NCBI GenBank assembly: GCA_026387665.1
Contig: JAPLLG010000003.1
Location: 186,001 to 250,000, forward strand
DNA from: Nitrospirota bacterium
GTDB taxonomy: Bacteria; Nitrospirota; Nitrospiria; Nitrospirales; Nitrospiraceae
Length of the DNA: 64,000 nt
Reading direction: 5' to 3'
In this document: positions 19,075-27,715 of the stretch, in pieces
How the letters are laid out: each line of letters opens with the position of its first letter
How positions within the stretch are numbered: the first letter of the stretch is position 1
Notes under the pieces: generated by a model
Told to the model about the DNA's origin: nothing
Databases searched by the model: none
Seen by the model: the letters and a program-made list of their open reading frames with translations, nothing else
Program-made: the position numbers and the translations under genes

Positions 19075-19785
19075 GTGATTCATAACCAACCTCAGAGCCA
19101 CGTCGCAGCACGACGCCTCCCCCAGACCATACCGACGGAAGTCTACTGCGATTTCGACGGCACGATCACCACCCTTGACGCCACCGATGCCGTACTTGAA
19201 GCCTTCGCCCTCCCGGCCTGGCGGGATTGGGAAGCCCGATGGGTGAACGGCGAAATCACGAGCCAGGAATGTCTCGCGCGCCAAATCGAACTCATCCAGG
19301 CGGACCGGGACACACTCATCGAATTCGCCGCGAACCTTCCGATCGACGAGGGCTTTCTCACGCTGACCCAACGGTGCACCGAACAGGAAGTCCCGTTCAC
19401 CATTGTGAGCGACGGCATCGATCTCCTGGTCGAAGCAGTCCTGCGCCGGCATGGCCTCTTGCATCTCTCGGTCTTCTCCAACCACCTGCGCTGGAATGAC
19501 GACGGTCGTCCGACCCTCAGCTTCCCCTTCGCGGAAAAAACCTGTGAAAGCGGCGCGGGCACCTGCAAATGCTCGCTGACCCGTCCCACAGATCCCCGAT
19601 CGGCGCGCCCGGTCTATATCGGAGACGGCCGCTCCGATCAATGTGTCTCAGGCAAAATGCAAACCGTCTTTGCCAAAGGCTCGCTCAAAAATTGGTGCGA
19701 GCGAACCGGCATCCCCTGCATCCCATTCAACACGCTGGCCGAAGTGGCCGAACGTCTTTTCCCACAGGAGGCCCGCATCGCATGA
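19075..19785 (+). CDS. HAD-IB phosphatase (MtnX-like)
   Basis: 236 aa, HAD superfamily subclass IB. The nucleophile motif is YCDFDGTITTLDATDAVL (D in DFDGT), motif II is FTIVSDGIDLLV, and motif III/IV is YIGDGRSDQC. The start is GTG 19075 with AAAGGGG upstream. The closest named family is MtnX, which dephosphorylates hydroxyketo-methylthiopentenyl phosphate in methionine salvage, but serine phosphatase-like enzymes share these motifs and no other methionine salvage gene is nearby. Its stop overlaps the aminotransferase start (ATGA), so it probably feeds or drains the same pathway. Confidence 0.8.
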   Translation: MIHNQPQSHVAARRLPQTIPTEVYCDFDGTITTLDATDAVLEAFALPAWRDWEARWVNGEITSQECLARQIELIQADRDTLIEFAANLPIDEGFLTLTQRCTEQEVPFTIVSDGIDLLVEAVLRRHGLLHLSVFSNHLRWNDDGRPTLSFPFAEKTCESGAGTCKCSLTRPTDPRSARPVYIGDGRSDQCVSGKMQTVFAKGSLKNWCERTGIPCIPFNTLAEVAERLFPQEARIA

Positions 19786-21176
19786 AACCTCTCCCAATGG
19801 TCCATCTCAGTGAAGCAGCGCTCCGTGAAAAAGAAGCGAAATACTGTTCGCACGGGGACACCGTCCATTACTCACCCGTCCCGAAATTTTTCCAGAACTG
19901 CGAAGGGAGCTTCCTCTACGACCGCGAGGAGAAGCCCTATCTCGATCTCCAGATGTGGTACTCGGCGGTCAACTTCGGCTATCGCAACCAGAGCATCATC
20001 GATGCCCTGAAGGCCCAGTTGGATCGGCTCCCGCAACTCGCTTGCCAATATCTCCATGAAGAAAAAGTACTCGTGGCCGAGAAGCTGGCCTTGGAATGTT
20101 TGCGGGCCTTCGGCCTGGAGGGACGCATCCAGTTCAACGTGGGCGGCGCGCAGGCCATCGAAGACTCCATGAAGCTCGTGCGGAATGCCACAGGCAAGAG
20201 CCTCTTCATGGCCTTCATGGGCGGCTATCACGGTCGTACCTTGGGCGCATCGGAAATCACATCCAGCTATCGGTATCGCCGCCGGTTCGGGCACTTCTCC
20301 AATCGGGCGCACTTCGTACCCTTCCCCTACTGTTACCGCTGCCCCTACGGGAAGAAGTTAGACTCCTGCGACTATTACTGCGTCAACCAGGTCGAGCGTC
20401 TCTTCGAGACCGAATACAACTCCTTCTGGGATGCCAAGGCCAATGAGCCGGAGTTCGTGGCCTTCTATGTGGAGCCGGTGCAAGCCACGGGCGGCTACAT
20501 CATTCCGCCACCGGAATATTTCTCGAAGCTGCAGAAGATTCTGAGGGAACGCAAGATCCTCCTGGTCGACGACGAAATCCAGATGGGATTTTTCCGCACC
20601 GGCAAGTTCTGGGCGCTCGAAAACTTCGGGGTCCAGCCGGACATCGTCGTTTTCGGCAAGGCCATGACGAACGGGTTGAATCCCATCTCCGGCCTCTGGG
20701 CGACCGAGGCCCTCATTTCACCCGCGAAGTTTCCGCCCGGCTCCACCCATTCGACCTTCGCCTCGAATCCGCTCGGGACCGCGGCAACGCTCGCAACCCT
20801 CTTGTGGATCGAGAAGCAGCAGTACGAGAAGAAGGTCAAAGAATCCGGCGCCTACTTCCTGCGCCAGCTTGAAGCGCTGAAACAGCGTCATGTGACAATC
20901 GGCGATGTCTCAGGGTTGGGCTTAGCCCTGCGCATTGAAGTCACGAAACCGGATCGCTTTACCCCGGATCGGGCCCTTGCCGACAAGATCTTCGAGGCAG
21001 GATTGGCCGGCGGCCTGCCTTCGTCGCGCGGGCCGATGGGCTTGGTGCTGGACATCGGCGGACATTATAAAAATGTGTTTACGCTGGCGCCATCATTGGA
21101 CATCACCACCGCCGAGATCGATCTGGGGATCGAACTCCTGGACTATTTGTTTACCACCTGCAAGGACGGCAAATGA
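19782..21176 (+). CDS. class III (PLP) aminotransferase with a four-cysteine motif
   Basis: 464 aa. The start is the ATG 19782 overlapping the previous stop; an upstream in-frame extension to 19569 lies within the phosphatase gene. PLP-enzyme motifs: FNVGGAQAIEDSMKLVR, YHGRTLGASE, LLVDDEIQMGFFRTGKFWA with the cofactor aspartate, and lysine K293 in VFGKAMTNGLNPISG. It carries CYRCPYG and two more cysteines (C184, C187, C196, C200). Pig GABA aminotransferase binds a [2Fe-2S] cluster through a CxxC at a similar place, so a metal site is possible but unproven. Substrate is unknown: omega-amino acids such as GABA or ornithine are typical. Confidence 0.85.
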   Translation: MKPLPMVHLSEAALREKEAKYCSHGDTVHYSPVPKFFQNCEGSFLYDREEKPYLDLQMWYSAVNFGYRNQSIIDALKAQLDRLPQLACQYLHEEKVLVAEKLALECLRAFGLEGRIQFNVGGAQAIEDSMKLVRNATGKSLFMAFMGGYHGRTLGASEITSSYRYRRRFGHFSNRAHFVPFPYCYRCPYGKKLDSCDYYCVNQVERLFETEYNSFWDAKANEPEFVAFYVEPVQATGGYIIPPPEYFSKLQKILRERKILLVDDEIQMGFFRTGKFWALENFGVQPDIVVFGKAMTNGLNPISGLWATEALISPAKFPPGSTHSTFASNPLGTAATLATLLWIEKQQYEKKVKESGAYFLRQLEALKQRHVTIGDVSGLGLALRIEVTKPDRFTPDRALADKIFEAGLAGGLPSSRGPMGLVLDIGGHYKNVFTLAPSLDITTAEIDLGIELLDYLFTTCKDGK

Positions 21177-22156
21177 CCACAAAGACCTTCAAGGGCCCTG
21201 ACCGGCTCTCCGAGATGGTGGATCGCCAGCCGACGGATATCGTCCTCCAGAACGGCAGGCACTCCCTCGTCTATTTGATCCATGGCATTACCGGCACGCC
21301 GGTCGAGATGCGCTATCTGGCTCGCGGCCTGGCACGGCGTGGCGGAGATGTCTACGCCACAACCCTGCCGGGCCATTGCACCAGCCTGCGCGACCTTGTC
21401 AGGGCCAACGAGCAACAGTGGTGCGACCACATCGCCGCACAATTAACCTATGCGCGGACGCGCTATGAGCATGTCTATGTGGCGGGGTTGAGCGCCGGAT
21501 CGCTGCTTTCGCTCGAAGCCTCAACCATGGTGCCGGTGGATGGAGTCGGCGTCATGTCCCCCACCTTCTTCTATGACGGGTGGAATACCCCCTGGAGCCA
21601 TGCCATCCTGCCGATGGCCCTCAAATTGGTGCCTGAGTGCCTGCAGCATCTCTTGTTCCACCTGGATGGCCCTCCCTACGGCGTGAAAGACAACATGATC
21701 CAGGCGCACATTCGCGCCTCCTACAATCCAAGAGCGGTCTTTCACGAATGGGTCAATTTATGGTGGGAAGGACATGAGAGCGGAGCGGCAGGGAACGGGA
21801 CAGAACCGCCATCGGCCGCATCCAAGGGCTATCCCCTCTTCCCCCTCAGGACTTTGACGGAAATCGATCGGCTCATGAAGCGCGTCAAGGGGAACTTAGG
21901 GAAGGTGTCGGCTCCGACGGTCATCCTGCAAGCGAGCGATGACGATATGACGGGACCTCGCAACGCGCAGTTCGTCCATGACGAAATCGCCTCGCTGCGC
22001 AAGCAAATCGTCATGCTGGACGATTGCTACCATGTCATCACAGTCGACCGGCAGCGCCAGGCTGTGGTCAATCACCTGGCTGAGTTTTTCAAATTGAACG
22101 CCCATGCCAAGCAGGGGGTCGAGGGGCAGAATCAGAGGGAACCGGTCGCAAGTTGA
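21173..22156 (+). CDS. alpha/beta-hydrolase (esterase/lipase-like)
   Basis: 327 aa. The oxyanion-hole stretch is VYLIHGITGTPVEMRYLARGL, the nucleophile elbow is VAGLSAGSLLSLEA (GxSxG), a catalytic Asp is likely in ASDDDMTGPRNAQF, and His in DCYHVITVD. This matches the carboxylesterase/monoacylglycerol-lipase type (Est30-like), with a longer lid around residues 115-235. The start overlaps the aminotransferase stop by four bases (21173-21176), the last of three coupled genes. It may release or form an ester or amide in the same pathway (inference). Confidence 0.83.
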   Translation: MTTKTFKGPDRLSEMVDRQPTDIVLQNGRHSLVYLIHGITGTPVEMRYLARGLARRGGDVYATTLPGHCTSLRDLVRANEQQWCDHIAAQLTYARTRYEHVYVAGLSAGSLLSLEASTMVPVDGVGVMSPTFFYDGWNTPWSHAILPMALKLVPECLQHLLFHLDGPPYGVKDNMIQAHIRASYNPRAVFHEWVNLWWEGHESGAAGNGTEPPSAASKGYPLFPLRTLTEIDRLMKRVKGNLGKVSAPTVILQASDDDMTGPRNAQFVHDEIASLRKQIVMLDDCYHVITVDRQRQAVVNHLAEFFKLNAHAKQGVEGQNQREPVAS

Positions 22157-22238
22157 CGCGCTCGCCCCGCATCACGAACGATAACACTCTGCACCCGCTG
22201 CCACGCATGGCAAACGCCTCATCAGCAACACGCCAACT

Positions 22239-23627
22239 TTAAAATGGGTAATCGAGCCCGACGAACACGTTGGCCCCATCGCGGCCATAGGCGACATCGG
22301 CCCGACCAACGATAGTGGGCTTGACCAACAAGCGAAATCCGACGCCGGGATTGTATTCAAGATTCTTGGCAAGGAGATTCTTGGCCTTCACCGTACTTTG
22401 CCCGACTCGGCCCATGTCGAGAAACGGCGCGACTTCCAGGTGGGTATCGAGACCGAACAATCTTTCGCTGAGTACGGTCACTCGCTCTTCCAGATTCACC
22501 ATGGCAGCCCAGCTGCCAATGTACCGGCCTCGTCCGAACCCGCGAAGGGTATCCTCGCCGCCCAGCGCCGCCTGCTCGTAAAACGGCACACCACGCGTGC
22601 GGCTCCCTACATCCTCGATTTGACCGAACACGCCGTTAATGAATAGGCGCGACACGAACACCATTTGGTCCGATGAATGGGGCTTATAGTGTCGAGCATC
22701 GAGGACTGTGTGCACCCATTCGTTGTTTCCACGTTCTGCCACGTTCTGCGCAAACTCGGCCAACAGGTTTACATAGGTGCCCTTGCTCGTCATCAGCTGG
22801 CTGTCTCTCGTGTCATAACGGAGCGCCAACCCATGGCCCAATATTTGAGCCCCCTGAACGCCTGGGACCAACGCATATTTGGCTGCTGTGCGCGGAAGTG
22901 AGCCGATGATGCCGTCATCCACCCGCACATCGCGATACCGTTCAATCCACATCAGGGCGAAATCCTCAGTGAGATTGATGCCGGCAGTCAGTTTGCCAAG
23001 GAACTCGCGAGAGGTATAATTGGTTTCATCCCGTTCAGGCGTGCGGCTCCCGAAGCCGAAGAATCGGGCGAAGGGATTTTTAAATGCGCTGAGATCTGCA
23101 GCAAAAATAAATCGCCCGCCTCCCGCGCTCACATTCTTATAGCCCAGATCGATCCCCTGATCGAGCCGCTCACCAGCCCAGACCAGCGCATGGTACTGCT
23201 CTGTATCGGAGGGATAGCCGAAATAATTCAGCGACCCGTAATTCCCGACATTTTTATTGTACAGGTACTGCGGGACGAACATTTCCTTCACGTCCCCGGT
23301 GGAATCCGCCTTGAGAATAGGCGCGATACCGCCAAACCACGCCCCTTCATTTTTATTCGTGCCGAAGGCAGGCAGCGGGATGATCGTATAGTCTGGTTTC
23401 GCCGGCAGGGACTTCATCAGATGTTCTGTCGGATGGCTCGAGTCCTCCAGAGGATCCCTCCTCGGAATCCCCCCCCCATCCTCTGCCTCTTGAGTCGAGG
23501 CAATAATCTGCTGGTCCTTCGAAGGACCATAGGGCTCCTCTGCGCCGGCTGAAGTCGGCGCAAGGAGTAGAGCTTGTAGCGTGAGAATCCCGATCCAATA
23601 GATCAGCACGATATCATCCGGCACCAT
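22239..23627 (-). CDS. Omp85-like outer-membrane beta-barrel (BamA/TamA, surface-antigen domain)
   Basis: 462 aa with a signal peptide (IVLIYWIGILTLQALLL, cleavage likely after SAGA). The mature protein is a chain of amphipathic beta-strands ending in aromatic GLDYPF, the C-terminal Phe typical of OMP barrels. Omp85/D15 features include ALRYDTRDSQLMTSKGTYVNL, GVPFYEQAALGGEDTLRGF, and GRYIGSWAAMVNLEERV. The sequence before the barrel is short and lacks visible POTRA repeats, so this is more like a stand-alone Omp85 barrel than BamA. Substrate or partner is unknown. It follows the EamA-type genes on the same strand at a distance of 150 bp. Confidence 0.82.
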   Translation of the reverse strand: MVPDDIVLIYWIGILTLQALLLAPTSAGAEEPYGPSKDQQIIASTQEAEDGGGIPRRDPLEDSSHPTEHLMKSLPAKPDYTIIPLPAFGTNKNEGAWFGGIAPILKADSTGDVKEMFVPQYLYNKNVGNYGSLNYFGYPSDTEQYHALVWAGERLDQGIDLGYKNVSAGGGRFIFAADLSAFKNPFARFFGFGSRTPERDETNYTSREFLGKLTAGINLTEDFALMWIERYRDVRVDDGIIGSLPRTAAKYALVPGVQGAQILGHGLALRYDTRDSQLMTSKGTYVNLLAEFAQNVAERGNNEWVHTVLDARHYKPHSSDQMVFVSRLFINGVFGQIEDVGSRTRGVPFYEQAALGGEDTLRGFGRGRYIGSWAAMVNLEERVTVLSERLFGLDTHLEVAPFLDMGRVGQSTVKAKNLLAKNLEYNPGVGFRLLVKPTIVGRADVAYGRDGANVFVGLDYPF

Positions 23628-23777
23628 CTCATGGATGGCACTCCTTGGCTGATCCTGACGGGGAGAATCTTATGGGGATGCACAGCAGAAGCGACACACA
23701 TCATAGCAGCGACATGAAGATTACAACGGAACTCAGATTACACACGTTGACTAGCCATCAAAGCGCCGAACCGCGGC

Positions 23778-24143
23778 TCAGCTTAACCCAACCAGCACCA
23801 CGCCGCCAAGAATAAAGCCCAAGCCAATCCACCGTTCCAGGCCGACCTGCTCTTGCAGCCAGACCTTCGACAACAGGGCCACAAAGACGAACCCGATGCT
23901 ACTCGCCGGAAAGGCGATGCTAATATCGAGAAGACGGATCGCCATCGTCCAGATGATCGCCTGGGCGACAAAGCAGAGAATCCCCAGCGCGACGGCTCGA
24001 TTACGCCAAAGACCGCGAAACGGACCCCATTTACTCGTATCCGCGTGGGCGCTCTCCGCCCCATGCTTGAATGCAAGTTGTCCGACCGCTTCGAAGAGGA
24101 CGGCCAGCGTCACCAGGGCCAGACCCATCACGCGAAGGCTCAT
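23778..24143 (-). CDS. EamA/SMR-like four-helix membrane transporter subunit (ArnF-like)
   Basis: 121 aa with four predicted membrane helices: GLALVTLAVLFEAVGQLAF at the start, then AVALGILCFVAQAIIWTMAI, SIGFVFVALLSKVWL, and IGLGFILGGVVLVGL at the end. This is the size and pattern of half-transporters in the DMT superfamily such as ArnE/ArnF, which flip an undecaprenyl-linked sugar. It overlaps the second half gene at 24140-24143. Two different half-subunits in tandem suggest a heterodimer. Confidence 0.78.
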   Translation of the reverse strand: MSLRVMGLALVTLAVLFEAVGQLAFKHGAESAHADTSKWGPFRGLWRNRAVALGILCFVAQAIIWTMAIRLLDISIAFPASSIGFVFVALLSKVWLQEQVGLERWIGLGFILGGVVLVGLS

Positions 24144-24604
24144 TGAGGCACCTCAGGCATCGATGGCTCCTCGCCCTGAACTGGAGCGAGCCCGGCAGTC
24201 CGGACGTTCGTGCGGCTGATGACCCAGACTCCGACCATGATCATGGCCAGGCCAGCCATCCGCGACAGGGACAGTTGGTCTTGAAACAACACCACCGACG
24301 CGCCACTGACTGTGACATAGCTCAGGGCCGTGACCGGTTGCGCATAGCTGAGATCGGCATGGGCCAGGACGATCATCCAATTGAAGAACTGCATGCAGAA
24401 CACGATCAGCGCGACATGGAACAACGGTTCATGGAGGATTGCGGCGACGCTCTGCCAGAGACCGACCGTCTCCGGGACCTGTTCGATGGCGAACTTCCAG
24501 CAGAGCTGCACGACCGTGTCCATGGCAATCGCCAGAGTCAGCGTCAGCCAGACAAGTTGTCGCCGGCTCAACAGCGTAGGTTTCGAAGTCGCTGGCTGGG
24601 TCAT
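24140..24604 (-). CDS. EamA/SMR-like four-helix membrane transporter subunit (ArnE-like partner)
   Basis: 154 aa with four membrane segments (WLTLTLAIAMDTVVQLCWKFA; ALIVFCMQFFNWMIVLAH; ALSYVTVSGASVVLF; LAMIMVGVWVI). It has a short cytosolic N-terminus and a Pro/Glu-rich C-tail. The ATGA overlap with 23778..24143 means both halves are translated together. Members of this DMT group carry small drugs, lipid-linked sugars or metabolites; nothing in the sequence decides which. Confidence 0.78.
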   Translation of the reverse strand: MTQPATSKPTLLSRRQLVWLTLTLAIAMDTVVQLCWKFAIEQVPETVGLWQSVAAILHEPLFHVALIVFCMQFFNWMIVLAHADLSYAQPVTALSYVTVSGASVVLFQDQLSLSRMAGLAMIMVGVWVISRTNVRTAGLAPVQGEEPSMPEVPQ

Positions 24605-24737
24605 AGCAAGAAAACATCCAGAGGACTGGCAGAAGACTCAACGGCTGGGTTCGACAAGGTGCCAGCAGGGCAAAACATCCTAGAAGCACCACGAGAGGAT
24701 TTCCGCGCCGCAAGGCCGCGCAAAGGCCAAGCAGGAA

Positions 24738-25121
24738 TCATCGCCAGATCGCAGCAGCCAGCGTATAACCGAGCCAAACCGCGCCAAGCCCCAGCAACAC
24801 TTGCGCGCCGGCATTCAGCAAGGCGAGCGCCGCCTCCCCTTCCCGGATTAAATTCATCGTTTCATTGCCGAAGGCCGAAAAGGTCGTAAATCCTCCGAGA
24901 ATGCCGACAATCAAAAAGGCTTGCGCGTCGGCGCCGATGAGTGCGCTGCCGGCACAAAGCCTGGACAGGAATCCGATGCAGAGACAGCCCAGCACATTCA
25001 CCGCCAGCGTCCCGTAGGGAAATACGGTGCTCTGGCTGAGCGCTTGCGCAAAGCCACTCGCGAGATAGCGAAGGACAGAACCGATGAACCCACCGGCCCC
25101 GATTAGTAAAAGTTTAATCAT
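24738..25121 (-). CDS. crcB: fluoride ion channel FluC (CrcB family)
   Basis: 127 aa, the usual size, with four membrane helices. Fluc signatures are present: GAGGFIGSVLRYLAS at the N-terminus and GGFTTFSAFGNETMNLI in the third segment. Fluc channels work as antiparallel dimers that lower cytosolic fluoride. No motif of the fluoride (crcB) riboswitch could be found upstream. A second crcB copy is absent from the window. It lies 133 bp upstream of the EamA pair on the same strand, which may or may not be co-transcribed. Confidence 0.93.
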   Translation of the reverse strand: MIKLLLIGAGGFIGSVLRYLASGFAQALSQSTVFPYGTLAVNVLGCLCIGFLSRLCAGSALIGADAQAFLIVGILGGFTTFSAFGNETMNLIREGEAALALLNAGAQVLLGLGAVWLGYTLAAAIWR

Positions 25122-25263
25122 CGTGTACAGCTACAGCCGGCGTTCTCTCGCGCCGAAGTGTATACCAAACCTCGTCAAAATCGCACCTCGATTTACCTCC
25201 TAGTGCACAGATCCGGCGCATCAGGCAACGTTTTCTCTGCCTGCGCGGTTCCGTTCTTCCGGT

Positions 25264-26634
25264 TTACAGTTTTTCTGGTGCCGCAGCCGGCTCGCCGGAG
25301 AGCTTTTTGTGGAGATGTTTCCGGCTGAAGCTCGTAATAAAGAATGCGAGACCGACCGCAAGTGGCACAAACAAGGCGGCGGCGATCTCCGCGTGACGAA
25401 GCCATCCCATCTCGTGAAGCCCCTTAAAGACATAGCCGGCTAACCCGCTGAGATAGTAGGCGATCACAATGACCGACAAGCCTTCGACCGTATGTTGGAG
25501 GATGGCCTGGCTCTTCGTCGTCTTGTCGACGCTGCTGAGGAGCGTCAGATTCTGGGATTGGAGCATGAGATCGACACGGGCGCGAATGATGGAAATAATC
25601 CCTTCAAACCCGCTGCGGAGGGTGTCGATTCGCTTCAGGAGCTGCTGATAGCCCTCCGCCACTCCGGTAATCCCGCTGAAGACAAAGTCGGACATCGGGC
25701 GGTACAGAGGCAGCGGCCGTTCATTGAGCGACGCCAGCGTCCGCTGCACAATCTTGTCGTAGGGCAGCGAGGAGGACAGTTCGAAATGCAACCGGCCGGA
25801 CAGCCGAGTGGTTTTCAACAGGTCTTGCGTCAGCCCGTTGAGCCAACGTTGCAGCGTCTGGGAGTCGGCATGGCCGATATGTTCGGTGATGATTTCACGC
25901 TGCTTCAAATGCACCTGCTCGAACTTATAGGCCTGATCGATCGCAGCCGAGAACAACGGCTTCTGCATCAGCAACAAGTGATAGTAGGTTTCGATCCGGA
26001 CAATGGCATCGACGATATCCTTCAAATGGGACCGGCTGGCCCTGACCGACCCCACGCTGACCCAATAGTGTTCTCTCCCATATTCGTCCGGCGTAAAGCT
26101 GGTGACCAGCGAGGTCTCCTCATCCAGAATCCGGCTGCCATACATGACCGGGCCTGGGAAATGAGGACGCAGCGCCTCACTGTCCGGCAATGGGTCGGCC
26201 ATCAGGACGATATCCAAATGACAGACTTCCGCGCCGAGCGGTGTGATCGGAAACCGATAGTCCGGGAACGTCATCGGGCCGAACACCACTCCCGCAGTCC
26301 TGGAGGACGGGATATGCCAGATTTGATAGCTGTAGTATTCCGTATGCGCTTGCCAGATCACGATCAGCCGATCGCCGGCCGCAGCCGTCTTGACGCCATA
26401 GCCAAACGCCTCATGCACCACCATCTCCTCCGCGGAAACGGCAAAGGCCTTCAAGAGCGACAGGAACTCGTCACGGCTCGCCGGCCTCTGCACCGGAGGA
26501 TCGGTCATGCGAAACGCTTTGTAATGGACGTGCGCCGGGGCTTGCAGCCACTCGGCCAGCGGCATCTGCGGCCGCTCGTGCAGCTTCCGGATCAGTTCGC
26601 CGGCATCCGGCTTGGCGATCTCAGGATTCGACAT
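25264..26634 (-). CDS. DUF3422-family membrane-anchored protein
   Basis: 456 aa. The N-terminal part has the family pattern LHERPQMPLAEWLQAPAHVHYKAF. The middle is soluble and mixed alpha/beta, followed by a coiled-coil-like stretch (about 320-370). Two membrane helices near residues 390-440 (VIVIAYYLSGLAGYVFKGL; AALFVPLAVGLAFFITSF) end the protein. DUF3422 proteins resemble CorA-like C-termini, but no function has been proven. It stands between fluC and the methyltransferase on the same strand, with 129-142 bp gaps. Confidence 0.78.
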   Translation of the reverse strand: MSNPEIAKPDAGELIRKLHERPQMPLAEWLQAPAHVHYKAFRMTDPPVQRPASRDEFLSLLKAFAVSAEEMVVHEAFGYGVKTAAAGDRLIVIWQAHTEYYSYQIWHIPSSRTAGVVFGPMTFPDYRFPITPLGAEVCHLDIVLMADPLPDSEALRPHFPGPVMYGSRILDEETSLVTSFTPDEYGREHYWVSVGSVRASRSHLKDIVDAIVRIETYYHLLLMQKPLFSAAIDQAYKFEQVHLKQREIITEHIGHADSQTLQRWLNGLTQDLLKTTRLSGRLHFELSSSLPYDKIVQRTLASLNERPLPLYRPMSDFVFSGITGVAEGYQQLLKRIDTLRSGFEGIISIIRARVDLMLQSQNLTLLSSVDKTTKSQAILQHTVEGLSVIVIAYYLSGLAGYVFKGLHEMGWLRHAEIAAALFVPLAVGLAFFITSFSRKHLHKKLSGEPAAAPEKL

Positions 26635-26763
26635 ACAACACCCTACGTGATGAAAAATGAACCAGCGCCAAATTACTGCCTTGCTGGAGCCCTGTCAACC
26701 GACCGTCAGCGGAGAGCCTGGAGCGGACGGCAGCTCTGCCCATGAATCCATGCGGGCAGGCTC

Positions 26764-27588
26764 CTAGGTCGCTTCCAGCACACTGACTAAATAGCCGCCC
26801 TCGAGAAAGTCCTTATCCTTGGTCTGTTCATAGACATCCAGAATGACCGCCGACGGATAATATTGCGAGGAGCGCAGCTTGAAAAACTTCTGCGGCCTCA
26901 GATGCGCCTGCGTCGTGTTCAGCGACCCCTCTTCGAACAACGTCGCCAGCAGGTCGAACCGGCCCAACTCATGCCGTTCAGCTTGACTATAATCGACGCG
27001 CACGCACAGGCCGCCCTTCCGCAGCAGCGTACGAAGGTTCCGCGACACCACCCGGCTCATGAGCAATTGATCGAAGAGCTCCTCGGCTTTCTCCCCCTTT
27101 TCCTGTTTCCTGGCTAACAGGCGCGCAAGATCCCGATCTCGCGGGAAGCGCTTTTCAAATTGGCGCCGCTCACTGGGCACAGACACGATATTGGGGAAGG
27201 TAAACACAATAACGTCCGCCTGCGCGGCGGGAGCAGAGAAGTCCGGCAATTTCGCACAACGAAACTCAATGGCGGCCTGGCGTTTTTTTCGCTTGGAAGC
27301 AGCCCAGGTCTCCGCCTCACTCAACATCACCTTCGACCCATCGATACCGAGAAAGTTCCAACCGGGAAGCGCCTCGACCAGCTGCTTCATGATCAGGCCG
27401 GTGCCGCATCCATAATCGATAAGAAAACCGCTCTCCTTCGACGCGCACCGCGCCACATGGCTCGCAATGTTCTTATAGGCTGCCACATGAGCCTTGTTCC
27501 TCGTCTGGTCCACCCACCACTGTCCCACTTTCCGGTTGTAGGCCCCGAGGCCAGCAGCCAGGGTCTTATCAAAATCAATCTGTGACAT
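26764..27588 (-). CDS. class I SAM-dependent methyltransferase
   Basis: 274 aa. The start at ATG 27588 (MSQIDFDKTL) is preferred because TTGGAGAACT precedes it with five bases between GGAG and ATG; the frame is open to 27624. SAM motif I is FLIDYGCGTGLIMKQL, with an acidic post-I residue in LGIDGSKVML, and post-motif VIVFTFPNIVSVP. The substrate is unknown; a lysine-rich insert (KQEKGEKAEELF) is present. It lies within the same-strand run from DUF3422 to nnrS. Confidence 0.75.
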   Translation of the reverse strand: MSQIDFDKTLAAGLGAYNRKVGQWWVDQTRNKAHVAAYKNIASHVARCASKESGFLIDYGCGTGLIMKQLVEALPGWNFLGIDGSKVMLSEAETWAASKRKKRQAAIEFRCAKLPDFSAPAAQADVIVFTFPNIVSVPSERRQFEKRFPRDRDLARLLARKQEKGEKAEELFDQLLMSRVVSRNLRTLLRKGGLCVRVDYSQAERHELGRFDLLATLFEEGSLNTTQAHLRPQKFFKLRSSQYYPSAVILDVYEQTKDKDFLEGGYLVSVLEAT

Positions 27589-27715
27589 AGTTCTCCAATA
27601 GCTGTCCCCTGTTACGGGGATCAATAGTTCAACTTGAACGTCTACCGCCGCGACTCTCCCTACCGGAGGGAAAGCGGCTCAGAAAAATCCTGCCGCGCCT
27701 CTGCATACGTCTCCG

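Noticed and set aside
25122-25263. Possible fluoride riboswitch before crcB
   Set aside because: The region between the DUF3422 gene and fluC lacks the conserved crcB-motif sequence and pseudoknot pattern.
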